A stretch of DNA of 22,669 bases from Hypsibius dujardini. Taxonomy: Eukaryota; Tardigrada; Eutardigrada; Parachela; Hypsibiidae. Below, in pieces: positions 11,125-20,432 of the stretch (positions are counted from its first letter, which is position 1; the number at the start of each line of letters is the position of its first letter). The stretch is from contig LRSR01002029.1 in assembly GCA_001579985.1 (NCBI GenBank), positions 1-22,669 of the forward strand. The letters run 5' to 3'. The notes under the pieces are model-generated. The model had not been told where the DNA came from. It did not search any database and saw only the letters and a list, made by a program, of their open reading frames with translations. The translations under genes were made by a program, and so were the position numbers.

Positions 11125-11345
11125 GACAGACAGGCAGACAGACAAGCACACAGATCGACATGGAGACAGACGTATATCTAGACAGACAACGTACTTGGTG
11201 ACTGACTGACTGACAAACAGACAGACGGACAGACAAACAGACCGACAGATAGATAGACAGGCAGGCGGACACAAATGCAGACAAACGAACGAACAAATGG
11301 CCAGACAAGCAAGCAGGCAGTCAGACAACAAACAGGCACATTGAG
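11125..11345. repeat. GACA-rich degenerate repeat tract
   Basis: The plus strand is built of gacagaca, gacaggcagac and gactgactgac units with many substitutions. The 149-codon minus-strand frame across it is a Cys/Leu/Ser/Val-rich translation of the repeat and not a protein. Confidence 0.85.
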
Positions 11346-11599
11346 ATGCTATACTACATACGGAAGCAGCTAGACCAGTCCGAGACATCCGTTCAGTCTA
11401 ACAAATTCTCGACAGAGTTCCCAAAAATGGATTGCGGAAAATCGGGAGAAACGGCTGAAACTAGACAGGGGTAGTAGTAAGAGATACATCGCTTCAAGCA
11501 GAAAGCTCAAGTAGCTAAATGAGAGATTTCGAGGACACAGATATGAAACCAGCAAAAAATCAAATGGTTCTAGGAAAATTTAGCGCAGACCATAATGAG

Positions 11600-11742
11600 A
11601 GAATCAGGCACTGACAAGGGGTCGGAACGAGTCATCACACCCCGATTCCCTGAAAAGTCAGGGTCACGTTGCCGAAGTCAGTGATGAGATCCGCGGGGAG
11701 TTCACTGCTTGAGCTGAAACCTTCGGATTGCCATCCGAAAAG
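11600..11742 (-). CDS. Unresolved exon-like segment in the Na+/K+-ATPase beta-like gene
   Basis: Two strong acceptors lie here on the minus strand: ttcttcgcag before 11742 and gacttttcag before 11649. Using the second, the split codon TG|G restores a Trp after QPK, as expected in insect-type beta subunits, and the frame reads ESGCDDSFRPL before a gtcagt donor. Using the first gives a frame that reads SSSSELPADLITDFGN and ends GIGV-stop. A third frame reads MTRSDPLSVPDSLI, recalling the RP..P...SLI stretch of beta subunits. The three hints cannot all be right, so the exon is unresolved. Confidence 0.3.
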
Positions 11743-11799
11743 CTGCGAAGAAATTAGATTTTTCCATTCCATTCTAGATCATACAGTTAACGGGGGAAG

Positions 11800-11960
11800 C
11801 AGATAATTAAGACACAAAGAAACAGGTAGACAAATGAAACCGCAGACAGGCAAATACACAAACAATGAACATGGACATATACGCAGACAGGGATACAACA
11901 GTATGGACAGACATACAAACAATCAGACAGGCTAACAAGGGAAATCTGGTCAAAACGCAT
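11800..11960. repeat. GACA-type repeat, left part interrupted by a transposon
   Basis: Degenerate agacaggcaaatac and gacagacatac units lead into gtcaaaacgca, which resembles the gtcaaaacacacgc of another copy at 15377-15393. The unit is broken at 11961 by the inverted-repeat element and resumes at 12838. Confidence 0.7.
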
Positions 11961-11961
11961 A

Positions 11962-12837
11962 CAGGTCTATTCACTACCATTTGGACACGCGCGATCGGTT
12001 GTCAGAGGAACTGTACGCAACTGATTATGTCCCTGTGATTAGCTTAAACGAAGATAATTCAGTTTAGAAAAATTAAGCGTTCATAAAACTGGGAAAAAGC
12101 AGTAAGCCACCCCATACAGCTCAACCCAGAAAAGGTGACCATTTTATTTTCCTCGGACAAAAAAAGTATTCTTCTTGGTCACTGTAATTGCTCTTCCTAT
12201 GCATGTTTTTGTACTTTCCTGAACGTTTATCGATGGCCTATTAGAAAAGTATCAATTCAGAGCCTAAACTGACTGACTGAGAGAGAACCAGGCCTGTCGA
12301 TAACTTGTTCATCCGATTTTAGGGAGGGTTTTTCACATGCTGTACCTCAGTATTGTTCAACTCTGCGGTCTCAATTCAGGCAACAAATATACTTATTTTA
12401 TGTATATTTGTACTGAAAAACTAAAAATAGATCTGAAAGATTTCAAAACACATGAAAAAAGCACTTTTGACGTCATTTTTTTCATAAAATATTTTTTATA
12501 AATCGGTCTCCGAACCAATTTGCTTTCCTGAGGGTTCCTTGTGAAGCCTATCTGTTCTGCTATGGATTGCTATAAGGCAATTTTCGAAGTAGAGTGGCTC
12601 ACTTTCGTATCATTAAATTCAATGATGGGCACAAAATAGCCAAAATTATCAGCCAACTTCGTCCAATTTTTGTGGCCAGAGCCCCTGCCTTACATAATGA
12701 AATCGGAAACATCCCAACCAGGTATTTAGACGCAAAACAGTTAAACTTCATATAATCTGAAGAAATTTGACCAAAATAATAAAAACCATATTTTTGGTGA
12801 TTTTTTTAAAGTGTCCAAATGTTAGTGAATAGACCTG
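11962..12837. mobile_element. 876-bp non-autonomous DNA transposon with TA target duplication
   Basis: The left end 11962-11988 begins CAGGTCTATTCACTA and ends TTTGGACAC. The right end 12811-12837 is its reverse complement with one mismatch in 27. TA flanks both sides (11960-11961 and 12838-12839), as Tc1/mariner-type transposases leave. The interior holds no open frame of transposase size, so the copy must depend on an enzyme made elsewhere. The flanks rejoin into a continuous copy of a dispersed repeat, which supports the ends chosen. Assignment to Tc1/mariner rests only on the TA and the CAG start. Confidence 0.85.
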
Positions 12838-13000
12838 TACAACCACCAGAATTAAGAACCTTCATCGCAAAGAACTTGAGGACATGGCTTGCAAATAAAT
12901 ACAAGCAGATGAAGACAGGCAGAAATACCAACAAACAAATAGACAAGCAAACAAACACAGACAAGCAGACTAGTACAATCAGACATTTAATCAGATTGAC
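12838..13000. repeat. Right part of the interrupted GACA repeat, with conserved core
   Basis: Starts with caaccaccagaattaag, continues with a core gcttgcaaataaatacaagc and passes into agacaggcagaaatacc-type units. The same order of parts is found at 15408-15500. Confidence 0.75.
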
Positions 13001-13050
13001 AAAAACCGAAAAGGCAGCCACACCGGCAAGCCGATAGTCAGTTGAGTTGA

Positions 13051-13283
13051 AGGGTAAGGTATTTTACCCGGTTCACTTTGAGCAAGACGCTTGGCTTTCC
13101 CGAGCGATAGCTTAATCCATTGCAATCCGTACAACACGGACCAAGGTCAGTGGAGTGCAAGTTGAAACGGCTAACGCTGTTACTCCCGGGGGCAGGGCGT
13201 TTGTCTTTGGTGCAGCCCGTAAAGTTATCCGACTGTTGTTTTATCAGCATATACGCAATCAATCAATCAATCAATCAATCAAT
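13051..13283 (+). repeat. Possible SINE-like unit with (AATC)n tail
   Basis: A G/C-richer block of about 200 bp starts near a small hairpin (gggtaa...ttaccc, 13052-13069) and ends in six or more AATC units (about 13257-13282). A short G/C-rich body with a simple-repeat tail is typical of SINEs. I could not identify clear RNA polymerase III A and B boxes, and no second copy is visible in the window, so this stays tentative. Confidence 0.35.
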
Positions 13284-13537
13284 TAACCGACAAGGCTGCG
13301 TATGGAATTACTCTGCCATTCTGGATGGAAACGTTCACTCGGTTCGCAATCATACGAACACGAACATAGTAAGGTTGCGAACACATTGTGCAGTCATGCA
13401 ATCAACCGCAATCAATCAGGAGACTGTGATGCTGCAGGGGACTCCAAGAACGGCAATAGATCAATCAATCAGATGCCTTCCACACTAATCAAAAATCGAA
13501 CGCGTCCGAACCTGGCGTGGCGCCGATGATATGCTAC

Positions 13538-13727
13538 CATTTGGGCTGTTTCGGATTAAGAGTAACAACGAAGACATACAACATGAACGCACAGAATCCC
13601 AAGAGGACAGCGTAGAAAATGACGTAAAAGGAGAGGATTTTGGCCTAGCTGAAGGACGTTCTTCCTGTGTAAGTTCTCTCCTGGCGGTTGTAAAGAAAGC
13701 TGCCGCAGCTGCGCCACGCCACGCCGG
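13538..13727 (-). CDS. Na+/K+-ATPase beta-like subunit, transmembrane exon
   Basis: This minus-strand exon encodes the cytoplasmic and membrane part of a sodium pump beta subunit, a type II membrane protein that folds and carries the catalytic alpha subunit to the plasma membrane. It reads SFLYNRQERTYTGRTSFSW, then AKILSFYVIFYAVLLGF and CAFMLYVFVVTLNPKQPK. The GRTxxSWxKIxxFYxxFY signature and the single helix are diagnostic; TLNPKQPKW resembles the stretch after the helix in insect homologues. The acceptor is ccttag at 13733-13728, entering with 2 nt of a Gly/Ala-type codon; the donor gtagca leaves TG, to be completed as Trp or Cys. An upstream exon with the start codon should lie between here and CREB but was not identified. 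Later exons are uncertain. Confidence 0.8.
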
Positions 13728-13739
13728 CTAAGGTTGTCG

Positions 13740-14360
13740 CGTTGTGCGCGAATAACCTCAACAAAGGCCACGCTCACACGTGAAATGATGGTCGTCATCG
13801 TCAGTCGCGGCCTTGAGGGGAGATCGGAGGCAGATGGACGGACGGACTCAGACCTGTCGGGCGAAAAAATTATGGCAGAACGTATTTCAATTCTGCGAAA
13901 TATTAGTACTCTCTAGACTGTTTTAACGTGGGCTTGCCGGCTTTAATACATATTGTTTTGTGAGTTAGCTGGTAGTGCAGCGGTTTAAATCCTAGTTTGC
14001 TTTTTTTGTTCCTATTTAGCTGTTATGTTACATGTTGAAGCGGCCAACTGCCATTTGCAACGGATTATTTTGATTTTGAATTTTTTCTTTCGTCAGCCAT
14101 CGCCATTTCTGGGCACAAGGGTTGGCTTAACGACAAAAATATCCAAGCATGCTAAAAAGCTCATGTGGTCGGATCATTCGGATGGGAAACAGGCGACGGC
14201 AAGGGCAAGATGTTAAATGATTAAATAAGTTACGGATACAGTATCCTTCGACAAGCTTTTACCGCTCATCTTCCAACAGTGCATATCTTGCCATTCTGAA
14301 GTTCATCGCATTAGGACCTGAGACAAACTTTCTCATTCTTACTCGCAGCTGGACAACAAT
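13740..14360. other. Gap between Na+/K+-ATPase beta-like exon and CREB 3' region
   Basis: Should contain the 5' exon and promoter of the beta-like gene and the end of CREB's 3' UTR. I saw no clear initiating exon. A tRNA-like string (gttagctggtagtgcagcgg) occurs at 13964-13983 but does not fold as a tRNA. Confidence 0.35.
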
Positions 14361-14389
14361 CCATGTCTGTGACTGATTGCTATTGGTCT

Positions 14390-14515
14390 ATTGGCTTGTC
14401 TGTCTTCTGTCTTTCTATCCATCTGTCTGTCTGTCTGTTTGTTCATCCGTCTGCCTGTCCGTCTGTATGTCTCCCTATCTGTTTGTCTGTCAGTCAGTCT
14501 GCCCTTGATGTGTGT
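14390..14515. repeat. TGTC/GTCT degenerate repeat tract
   Basis: The plus strand shows tgtctgtctgtctg units with ccgtctgc and ctatctg variants, the inverse orientation of the GACA tracts. The open frame through it is repeat translation. Confidence 0.85.
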
Positions 14516-14855
14516 ATGTCAACGGGTTATTTCCTATCTATTACCAGTACTTCACATAAAAAGAAATTGAATTGGGTCCAGCGTGATTATCTGCAAACCA
14601 ACGCTAAAAGCGAACCCTTTCCTTAGTAGACTTAGCTAAGTATACATGCAACAACAAACAGATGCACCCAACTCGATTGGAGGCGCACCATCAAACAGAA
14701 CAAATGAATCAAGAAAAAAGAAAGTGTCGCTATAAAAACTATGCCCTCTCTCCCCGTCCAGGAAAAAAACGACACAAAGGTAAAAGCTCAATGTGAAAGT
14801 ATGTGTCCAAACAAGTAGGAGGCTTTGGGCTAAAGAAGGTGCACATGGATCGGCC
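14516..14855 (-). other. Probable CREB 3' UTR
   Basis: Directly follows the TAA of the CREB gene on the minus strand. I see no coding feature and no clear AATAAA on the minus strand in this interval; the transcript end is undetermined. Confidence 0.4.
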
Positions 14856-17566
14856 TTAGTCGTGGGTTGTGGACTTGCAGTAGAGTTCCTTCAGGGACTT
14901 GAGCTCTTCAATCAGGGCCTTATTCTGGTTTTCCAACACAGCCACGCGATTTTCGAGACATTTGATGTACTCCTTCTTTTTCCTGCGGCACTCCTTGGCC
15001 GCTTCCCTTTAAGCAAAGGTTTGAGGCATTAGCTTCTGGCTTAAATTCAAGGAAATTGATGTGCAGGAAGACATAGAGAAAGATTGAGATCCAGTCCGTC
15101 AGCAGTCAAACAAACCACCACAGAGACAGACAACTAAGAAGGTAAACCGCAGAACAGACAGGTCTCCAGTTAGCCAGATAAAGACAAACTCCAATTAATC
15201 AGAAAGGTAGACAGACAAATTGAAAGGCAGGCAGACCTTCAAGTCAAATAGGCAAACAGATAGTCATCCAGTAAGCAAAAGCGAAACAAAAACAAAAGCA
15301 TCTGGACAGCAAGACAGACATATAAACAAGCACACAGAGAGACAGAGATAAACAGAAAGATAGACAAAGGGAAGAATAGTCAAAACACACGCCAATAGGC
15401 TCATGCAACCATCGAAAGTATCAACCGTGATTGCAAACGAATTTGAGAACAGAGCTTGTAAACAAATACAAGCACGCGGAGAGAAAGGCACACAGAAAAG
15501 GAAGTTGGACAAAAAGGCCCCCCCCCCCAGTTAGGCAGACATCAACACAAAGAGATCAAGAAGGTGCAACGCTAAGAACACGCAAAACATATTTAGGGTT
15601 TAGCAAGAGACGCGCCGTGGTCTGAGTAAGGATCTACCTATTCTTCAGCAGGCGCGTTTCACGCTTCCTTCCGACCTCCTCGGCCATGACTTGCTGCTGA
15701 CCGGACAGATTATTTGACGAAGAGAGAATGTTGGCGCTGCTTGATCCACTTCCACTTGAACTGTTGCTGTTCATACTGCCACCAGCCTATCAAAAACAGC
15801 AAAAGGCATTAGTCATCCAACGGAAAAGACATCAGTTAAATAATAAACGGCTAAACCGCAAAAGTAATCTTCTACAGTACTTACATGCTGCTGCTGCTTG
15901 ATCAACTGATCGTTTCCAACTGCAAAAACAATCACAAACATTTCAAGCTCCTTGCAATATGGTGGGAGGAATTATCCAGTAAGCATCTAATCAAATAATC
16001 AATCAATAAGAAATCGAAAATATTTGCAGCCATGCTGGCATACAAATCAATCAATCAATAATTAGGAAGAAGTTGTAATCGAAAGCAGGCTTGCAATCGA
16101 GCAGCCAAATCAAGCAATCGCACATACGTAAAAGTGGGTGCACTTACGAGGGAGAGGAATCACAAACTGCTGACCATCATGGGTCATAATAACCGTAGTG
16201 CCATGAGATCCCAAGTCTGTCGAGGTACCGCCATTGTTGTTGCTGTTGGCCAAATTGAAGGGAGCAGCAACCACCTGGACGATTCCTGTAAATGCCGCAA
16301 ACAAAAATAACAAAATTGACACCTAGTAAATAGCGATAGACCACAAGGAAAAAGCGTCGTATAAATTTATTCAGGGGGTCTGTTTGCTACCTCAATCTAA
16401 TCTATATATACGATTCAAACACACAGCGACAGAAAAGGTCAGATAAGAGGGACCCTGCGAAAATGTCTTCCATTAAACAAGTCGCTGGAAAATACGTCAG
16501 ACCTCTTTCTGCAAAGAGATTGAGCAATCGGATCAGGTGGAAGTAGCAGTGGGAAGACTAAAGAGGTCTCTCTGGCTGCGACGAAGCAGTGACGAACGTT
16601 TCTTCAAGGCGCATCACAGACAGACAGACAGACAGACAGACAGAGCGAGATGATTGGAAACGATACCGGGTCCTCCACTTTTCAATCGATAATATTTACA
16701 CCGCCCACCCCTCAATCGGAGCCGGTACACACCGCAGCTGACTGAATGAATACATCTGGCAACTCCATACGCTGCGCATTCGAACTAAAAGCGCCTGCAT
16801 GTCTGTTTTGCCCTTGCCTGTCTGTGGCCTGCCTGTCTTTTAACTTATTCGTCTTTCAGTCTCTCGCTTCCCTCGTCTGCAAATCTGTCATTCTATTTGC
16901 CTGTCTGACTATCTGTCTGCTTGTCTGTGTGTGTGTCTATCTGTCTGCCTATCTGCTTATACTGATTTACAAGTTCTGTCTGTTTCTCAGTTAATAAACC
17001 TGCCTAATTTCTGGTCTGTTCGTCGATTTTCTCATTAATCTACCATACCTACCCATCTGGCAGCTCACCTATCAATAAGTGTCTGTCCCTGTAAGTTCTC
17101 CCACCGATCGGAAACCTTCAATCACCTAAGGGAGGACTCTTTCCTTAATGTAGTCATACTATGTTACTATCAGTCTAAGCTCATTGAATGACTATTGACA
17201 GACTCGCTAACAATTCACGTAATAAAGTTACAACACCACCAAAAAAATACTGTTGCGGTTAAAGAATACGATGGGAATGAAAGGTGAAAACATACCGTTC
17301 GGTGTCTGATACTGGAGGTTTCCGTTCGGTCCAATCGACAACTGCTGGACGGACTGGCCGCCGTCACCGGAACCGGTTCCCCGTTTGCCGGACTTTGCTG
17401 TAGCCGCAGCTTTGCCTCGCCCTCCTCCGCCGGTGACCGGAAGTCGTCCTTGTTTGTGGAGAGAGGATTTGTTATCGTGATTCAGTGAATTCGGCTCGGA
17501 AACAGCGGAATGGTCCTCCTCGTCAGAGTCGTAGTCGTCGTCGCTCGCCTTACCGGAACTCATCAT
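14856..17566 (-). CDS. CREB: CREB/ATF1/CREM-family bZIP transcription factor
   Basis: Five exons join without phase conflict: 17566-17296, 16285-16148, 15919-15885, 15786-15638 and 15006-14856, giving 247 residues. CREB proteins bind cAMP-response elements as dimers in the nucleus. The C-terminus is unmistakable: RKRETRLLKNREAAKECRR, then the zipper KCLENRVAVLENQNKALIEE up to LKELYCKS. The Arg of KNREAA is split AG|G across the last intron, and KKKEYIK supplies the rest of the basic region. Upstream lie an acidic N-terminus (DDDYDSDEEDHS), a Gly/Lys/Arg-rich part, a Gln/Asn-bearing middle (NLQYQTPNGIVQVVAAPFN, QQFVIPLP) and a Ser-rich linker. The RRPSY phosphorylation motif of the kinase-inducible domain is absent, so this form may act as a constitutive or repressive factor, or the exon is missing. 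The first ATG is preceded by a (CT)n-TAG that could be a splice acceptor, so an upstream exon is possible. Confidence 0.95.
15080..15510. repeat. GACA repeat with conserved core, inside a CREB intron
   Basis: Occupies most of the intron between the last two CREB exons. It includes gacagacatataaacaagc units, then gtcaaaacacacgccaatag, caaccatcgaaagtatcaac and the core gcttgtaaacaaatacaagc. This is the best intact copy of the dispersed family in the window. A C homopolymer follows at about 15518-15527. Confidence 0.8.
16616..16643. repeat. (CAGA)n microsatellite
   Basis: A nearly perfect run of seven cagacaga-type tetranucleotides in the intron between the first two CREB exons. Confidence 0.9.
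16795..17000. repeat. TGTC-type repeat with conserved core, minus orientation
   Basis: Degenerate gcctgtctgtgg and ctgtctgcttgtctg units end in ctgatttacaagttctgtct, whose reverse complement matches the core seen at 12890 and 15455. It lies in the first CREB intron. Confidence 0.8.
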
Positions 17567-17576
17567 TTTCTATGAG

Positions 17577-17596
17577 AGAGAGAGAGAGAGAGAGCG
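17577..17596 (-). repeat. (GA)n/(CT)n tract before the CREB start codon
   Basis: On the minus strand this reads (CT)n followed by catag and then AAAATGATG. It is either a 5' UTR microsatellite or the polypyrimidine tract of a splice acceptor ending at 17570. Confidence 0.7.
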
Positions 17597-17619
17597 AGCC
17601 TGAGAGAAACTTGTCCGAT

Positions 17620-17627
17620 TTACGTCA
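17620..17627 (-). promoter_or_regulatory. CRE-like octamer TGACGTAA
   Basis: On the minus strand this reads TGACGTAA, a recognised CRE/ATF variant, 54 bp upstream of the CREB ATG. CREB genes of vertebrates are known to be autoregulated through promoter CREs. Whether it is upstream of the transcription start here is unknown. Confidence 0.5.
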
Positions 17628-17667
17628 CTGAAAAAAGAGAGAAAGGAGAGAAATGAAAGGCCGTGCT

Positions 17668-17675
17668 CGACGTCA
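17668..17675 (-). promoter_or_regulatory. CRE-like octamer TGACGTCG
   Basis: This matches the palindromic CRE TGACGTCA in seven of eight bases and lies about 100 bp upstream of the CREB ATG, near a second acgt at 17681-17684. Confidence 0.45.
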
Positions 17676-17689
17676 GCACGACGTTTCAG

Positions 17690-18290
17690 TGGGTAAACAA
17701 CGCATCACGCCCTGAAACGGCGTCTTTCTCTACAAAACACTCGTGGCAATAATGCTGTACAATCCGAGATACAGCTAGTCGCCAGGAAAAACCAAGTGAT
17801 CCAAGTTTGAGCCATCAGACAGAATTAGAGCCATGTCTTGATGGCATACTGACATGGCCAAAATGATTGCCTGACCAAATTGCGGCCACTTTATAGTTAC
17901 TTTTCCGCAGCGGTAAAGTGGCTTTGACATTGGTCAGTCAAGCATTACGGCCAGGTGAGGAGCTCGCTGCGCGCGTCATGTGTCGTGTATCATGTGCCGG
18001 GGTCGTGGTGCATACGCGAAGAATCGATATCTCGCTGGCGTTTATGACTCGTCGGCATGTTTCTCATTACAGACAGACAGACAGAGCGAGAGGCTCACTG
18101 AACGCAAACGCAGCGTCATTTCTCGACACGCCATTGCTCAGCCTGGCGTCACCTGATCTGCGGAGTACCCGGCTGACTGGCGCACCCACTTTCGGTGGTT
18201 CGCGCGTGCGACCGCGTTCCCACTTCAAACAAAGAACCATGTATAAAGTGAATTACTGCGTCTCGCAATGACCGAAAGAAAACGACCGAG
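17690..18290. other. CpG-rich DNA, probable CREB promoter or 5' region
   Basis: CpG and G/C content rise sharply between about 17930 and 18220 compared with the AT-rich DNA to its right. The position upstream of CREB on the minus strand suits a promoter or first untranslated exon. A small acagacagacagacag run at 18070-18085 interrupts it. The plus-strand open frame 17918-18271 has no recognisable domain. Confidence 0.45.
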
Positions 18291-19190
18291 GGGTATTCAA
18301 AGCATTAGTGTTGTTAAAGTAACGTGTTTGAATTTGAATAAAATAATAAATACTTTTAAATCTACCGGTAAAGTTTAGTTACATAAAATACTTATTTTAT
18401 TTAAAAGGCAGGCCATATTTTCAGCACTTAAAATCAGGCTTTAAATAAAATATTCCAATTAAAATAAATTTAGCGATATTAAATAAAATAAATATACTAC
18501 TTAAAGTAAGAGCCGATTTTTGATCCATTTAAAACATCTTTAAAATATATCTAAACAAAACTAATACAAATTTAACCGGTGCACAACAGTGGAATAAAAT
18601 TTTGTGGGTAACATCAAATTAATATAAAAGAATAAAAGTATTGTAGAAAGAATAGTCCAGTAAAATGACCGTAGGCCTATAATTGTCAACACTTCAATTA
18701 TTTAGTAGGTATTTATAGTTTAAGTAACAATTATGAAATTTTAATTTTCGCTAACAACAAAAAACGATGGAACTGTCACTCAAACAATTACAGAATTTTG
18801 CAAGAAAAGGACGAAAATGTTTCAAAACACTATCACAATCATTGCAGGAGAATAAAATTTCATCATAAAAAACAATTAACACATAAACAACAATAGTGAC
18901 AATAGTGATTACTACTACATAATTACACGTGATATACCAAATATACTATAAATAGAATAGAAAAAGACCTATAACAAATTTAAAAAAAATAAAATTTCCT
19001 AAACGTGTAATTTAGTACAAGCTTGATCACCCCCATTGCATGGTGAGTAGTGTTTAGATTAATTTAAAATATGGTTTACAATGCCTAAGGAATGCATTTT
19101 TGCGTGAACAGTAATTCCATTTATTTTAATTTAAATTCAAAATCAAGCAGACTTTTAATTTTCAATTTAAATACCTGTTGGCTCACGCTT
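18291..19190. other. Very AT-rich stretch
   Basis: Dominated by aaataaaat, ttaaa and related strings with no coding signal on either strand. It borders the AT-rich inverted-repeat structure to its right and shares its ttaaatttaa flavour. Confidence 0.6.
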
Positions 19191-19266
19191 GCGGTATTTA
19201 AATCAGTATTTGATTTAAATCAAGTTGCCAGGTGCGGCCTTGTGGTTGCTTCAATCAACATAAATT

Positions 19267-19703
19267 TATTTGAAGTTAAATCAAATTAAAAATTAATTTA
19301 AATTGGGCAAAATGAGATTTTAAATCAGAATTAAATCATCGCCTCAAAAATGAATTTAAATTAATTCAATTTTTTTAAATGTACGGTGTAAAAGACCTGC
19401 AGGTTTATCCTCGTACGCACATGGTTGGCTCTCAACGAGGTAAATGACTTGACTCGGGTAGCGCTATCTTGTGGCTACGTGCGTACTAGGAAAAGCCTGC
19501 ACATTGCACTGTCTTTTGCACCGTACATTAAAAAAATTTGGATTAATTTAAATTACAGATTAATTTAAACAATTTAAATAAAAATGATCTTCAGTTAAAC
19601 TAAAATAAAATAAAATAAGTTTTTGAGACGAGGATTTTTATTCTGATTTAAAACCACATATTGCCCGATTTAAATTGATTTAAAATTTTATTTAACTTCA
19701 AAA
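19267..19703. mobile_element. AT-rich foldback (inverted-repeat) element
   Basis: The left arm 19267-19421 and right arm 19474-19703 are imperfect reverse complements. Matches include tttgaagttaaat, attgggcaaaat/atcgggcaatat, ttttaaatcagaa, aatgtacggtgtaaaagac and cctcgtacgcac. The right arm is longer by about 75 bp because of AT-rich insertions. The loop of about 50 bp holds tctcaacgaggtaaatgact. No open frame of transposase size is present. Outer ends and target duplications could not be fixed, so it may extend by some tens of bases on each side. Confidence 0.75.
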
Positions 19704-19737
19704 GTTTGATTTAAACAACACTATTGGTGAGTGAAAT

Positions 19738-19756
19738 GTAGTGCAGTGTGCACTAC
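19738..19756. repeat. Short perfect palindrome GTAGTGCA-n3-TGCACTAC
   Basis: Eight-base arms flank GTG. It lies just outside the right arm of the AT-rich foldback element and may mark its border or be a stable cruciform or hairpin by itself. Confidence 0.8.
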
Positions 19757-19839
19757 AGACTAGCACTAGCAATTCATTAATTATGACCGGTGCAGTTATC
19801 CTTATATACTCACACTAATTTTATCAGGAAGTTTCAACG

Positions 19840-20010
19840 AAGAATCAATCAAATTATCGAACAAGCAAAATTGAATTCACATTACAAAAATGAATGAACC
19901 ATAACGAAGTAAACGACTGTCTTGTTTAACAAAATCAATCAAGCAATCGACGAGCAGACACACTCATGCTTGCTGGTGTGTTTATTTCACAATCAAATCA
20001 ATCAATGCAC
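19840..20010. repeat. AATC-rich degenerate stretch
   Basis: Contains several caatcaatca strings (19842-19850, 19936-19948, 19992-20005). The same tetranucleotide occurs at 13257 and 15996-16060. Part of the long plus-strand open frame at 19922-20431 is translation of it. Confidence 0.5.
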
Positions 20011-20205
20011 GCGGTCCGCGATGACATCATCGCTCTCTCCTGCTCCGCGCAAGACTGGAATAAAAGTGCAGGCAAGTAATACCCACGATCACGCAAGACA
20101 TTTCTGTTGGAGGAAAAATGTCCATCAATTAATTCTTTATTTCTTAAAACAAAAACTGCTCATTTTTCTCCAGACGATCCGATTCGTATTCGTTGACGGC
20201 CCACA

Positions 20206-20253
20206 ATTTACACTTGTCGTTCTCCGAGCGAGGAGAAGGTTGACAAATGGTGC
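20206..20253 (-). other. Short unrecognised minus-strand open frame
   Basis: From an ATG at 20268 the minus strand reads MHNIDCTICQPSPRSENDK and continues for about 40 codons to a stop near 20145. The CxxC start is suggestive of a small metal-binding motif but no family is recognised and no splice context supports it. Kept only as a lead. Confidence 0.15.
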
Positions 20254-20432
20254 AGTCAATATTGTGCATTTTGGCAATTTTTTAATTACTTTACAGTTTC
20301 CTGCAACTTACAAATTGGGAAGTGGAGAGGAGAGAGACCGCTTCAGCTTGGGTTGGGAGATGGTGCAATTGTTAAGAGAGATGGGGGTTGCTGTCTGTGG
20401 CAGCGGCAGTGATGATGCGGAGATTACGTAGG

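Noticed and set aside
10939-11388. 149-codon minus-strand frame rich in Cys, Leu and Ser resembling a membrane protein
   Set aside because: The hydrophobic part is a translation of the GACA repeat; the remaining 50 codons have no recognisable match.
13962-13995. tRNA-like string with A-box-like tagctggtagtg and B-box-like ggtttaaatcc
   Set aside because: The two parts are far too close for a tRNA and no acceptor or anticodon stem can be drawn.
19922-20431. Longest plus-strand open frame, 169 codons
   Set aside because: Its first part translates AATC-rich repeat, the rest shows no domain or helix pattern, and no splice or start context supports it.
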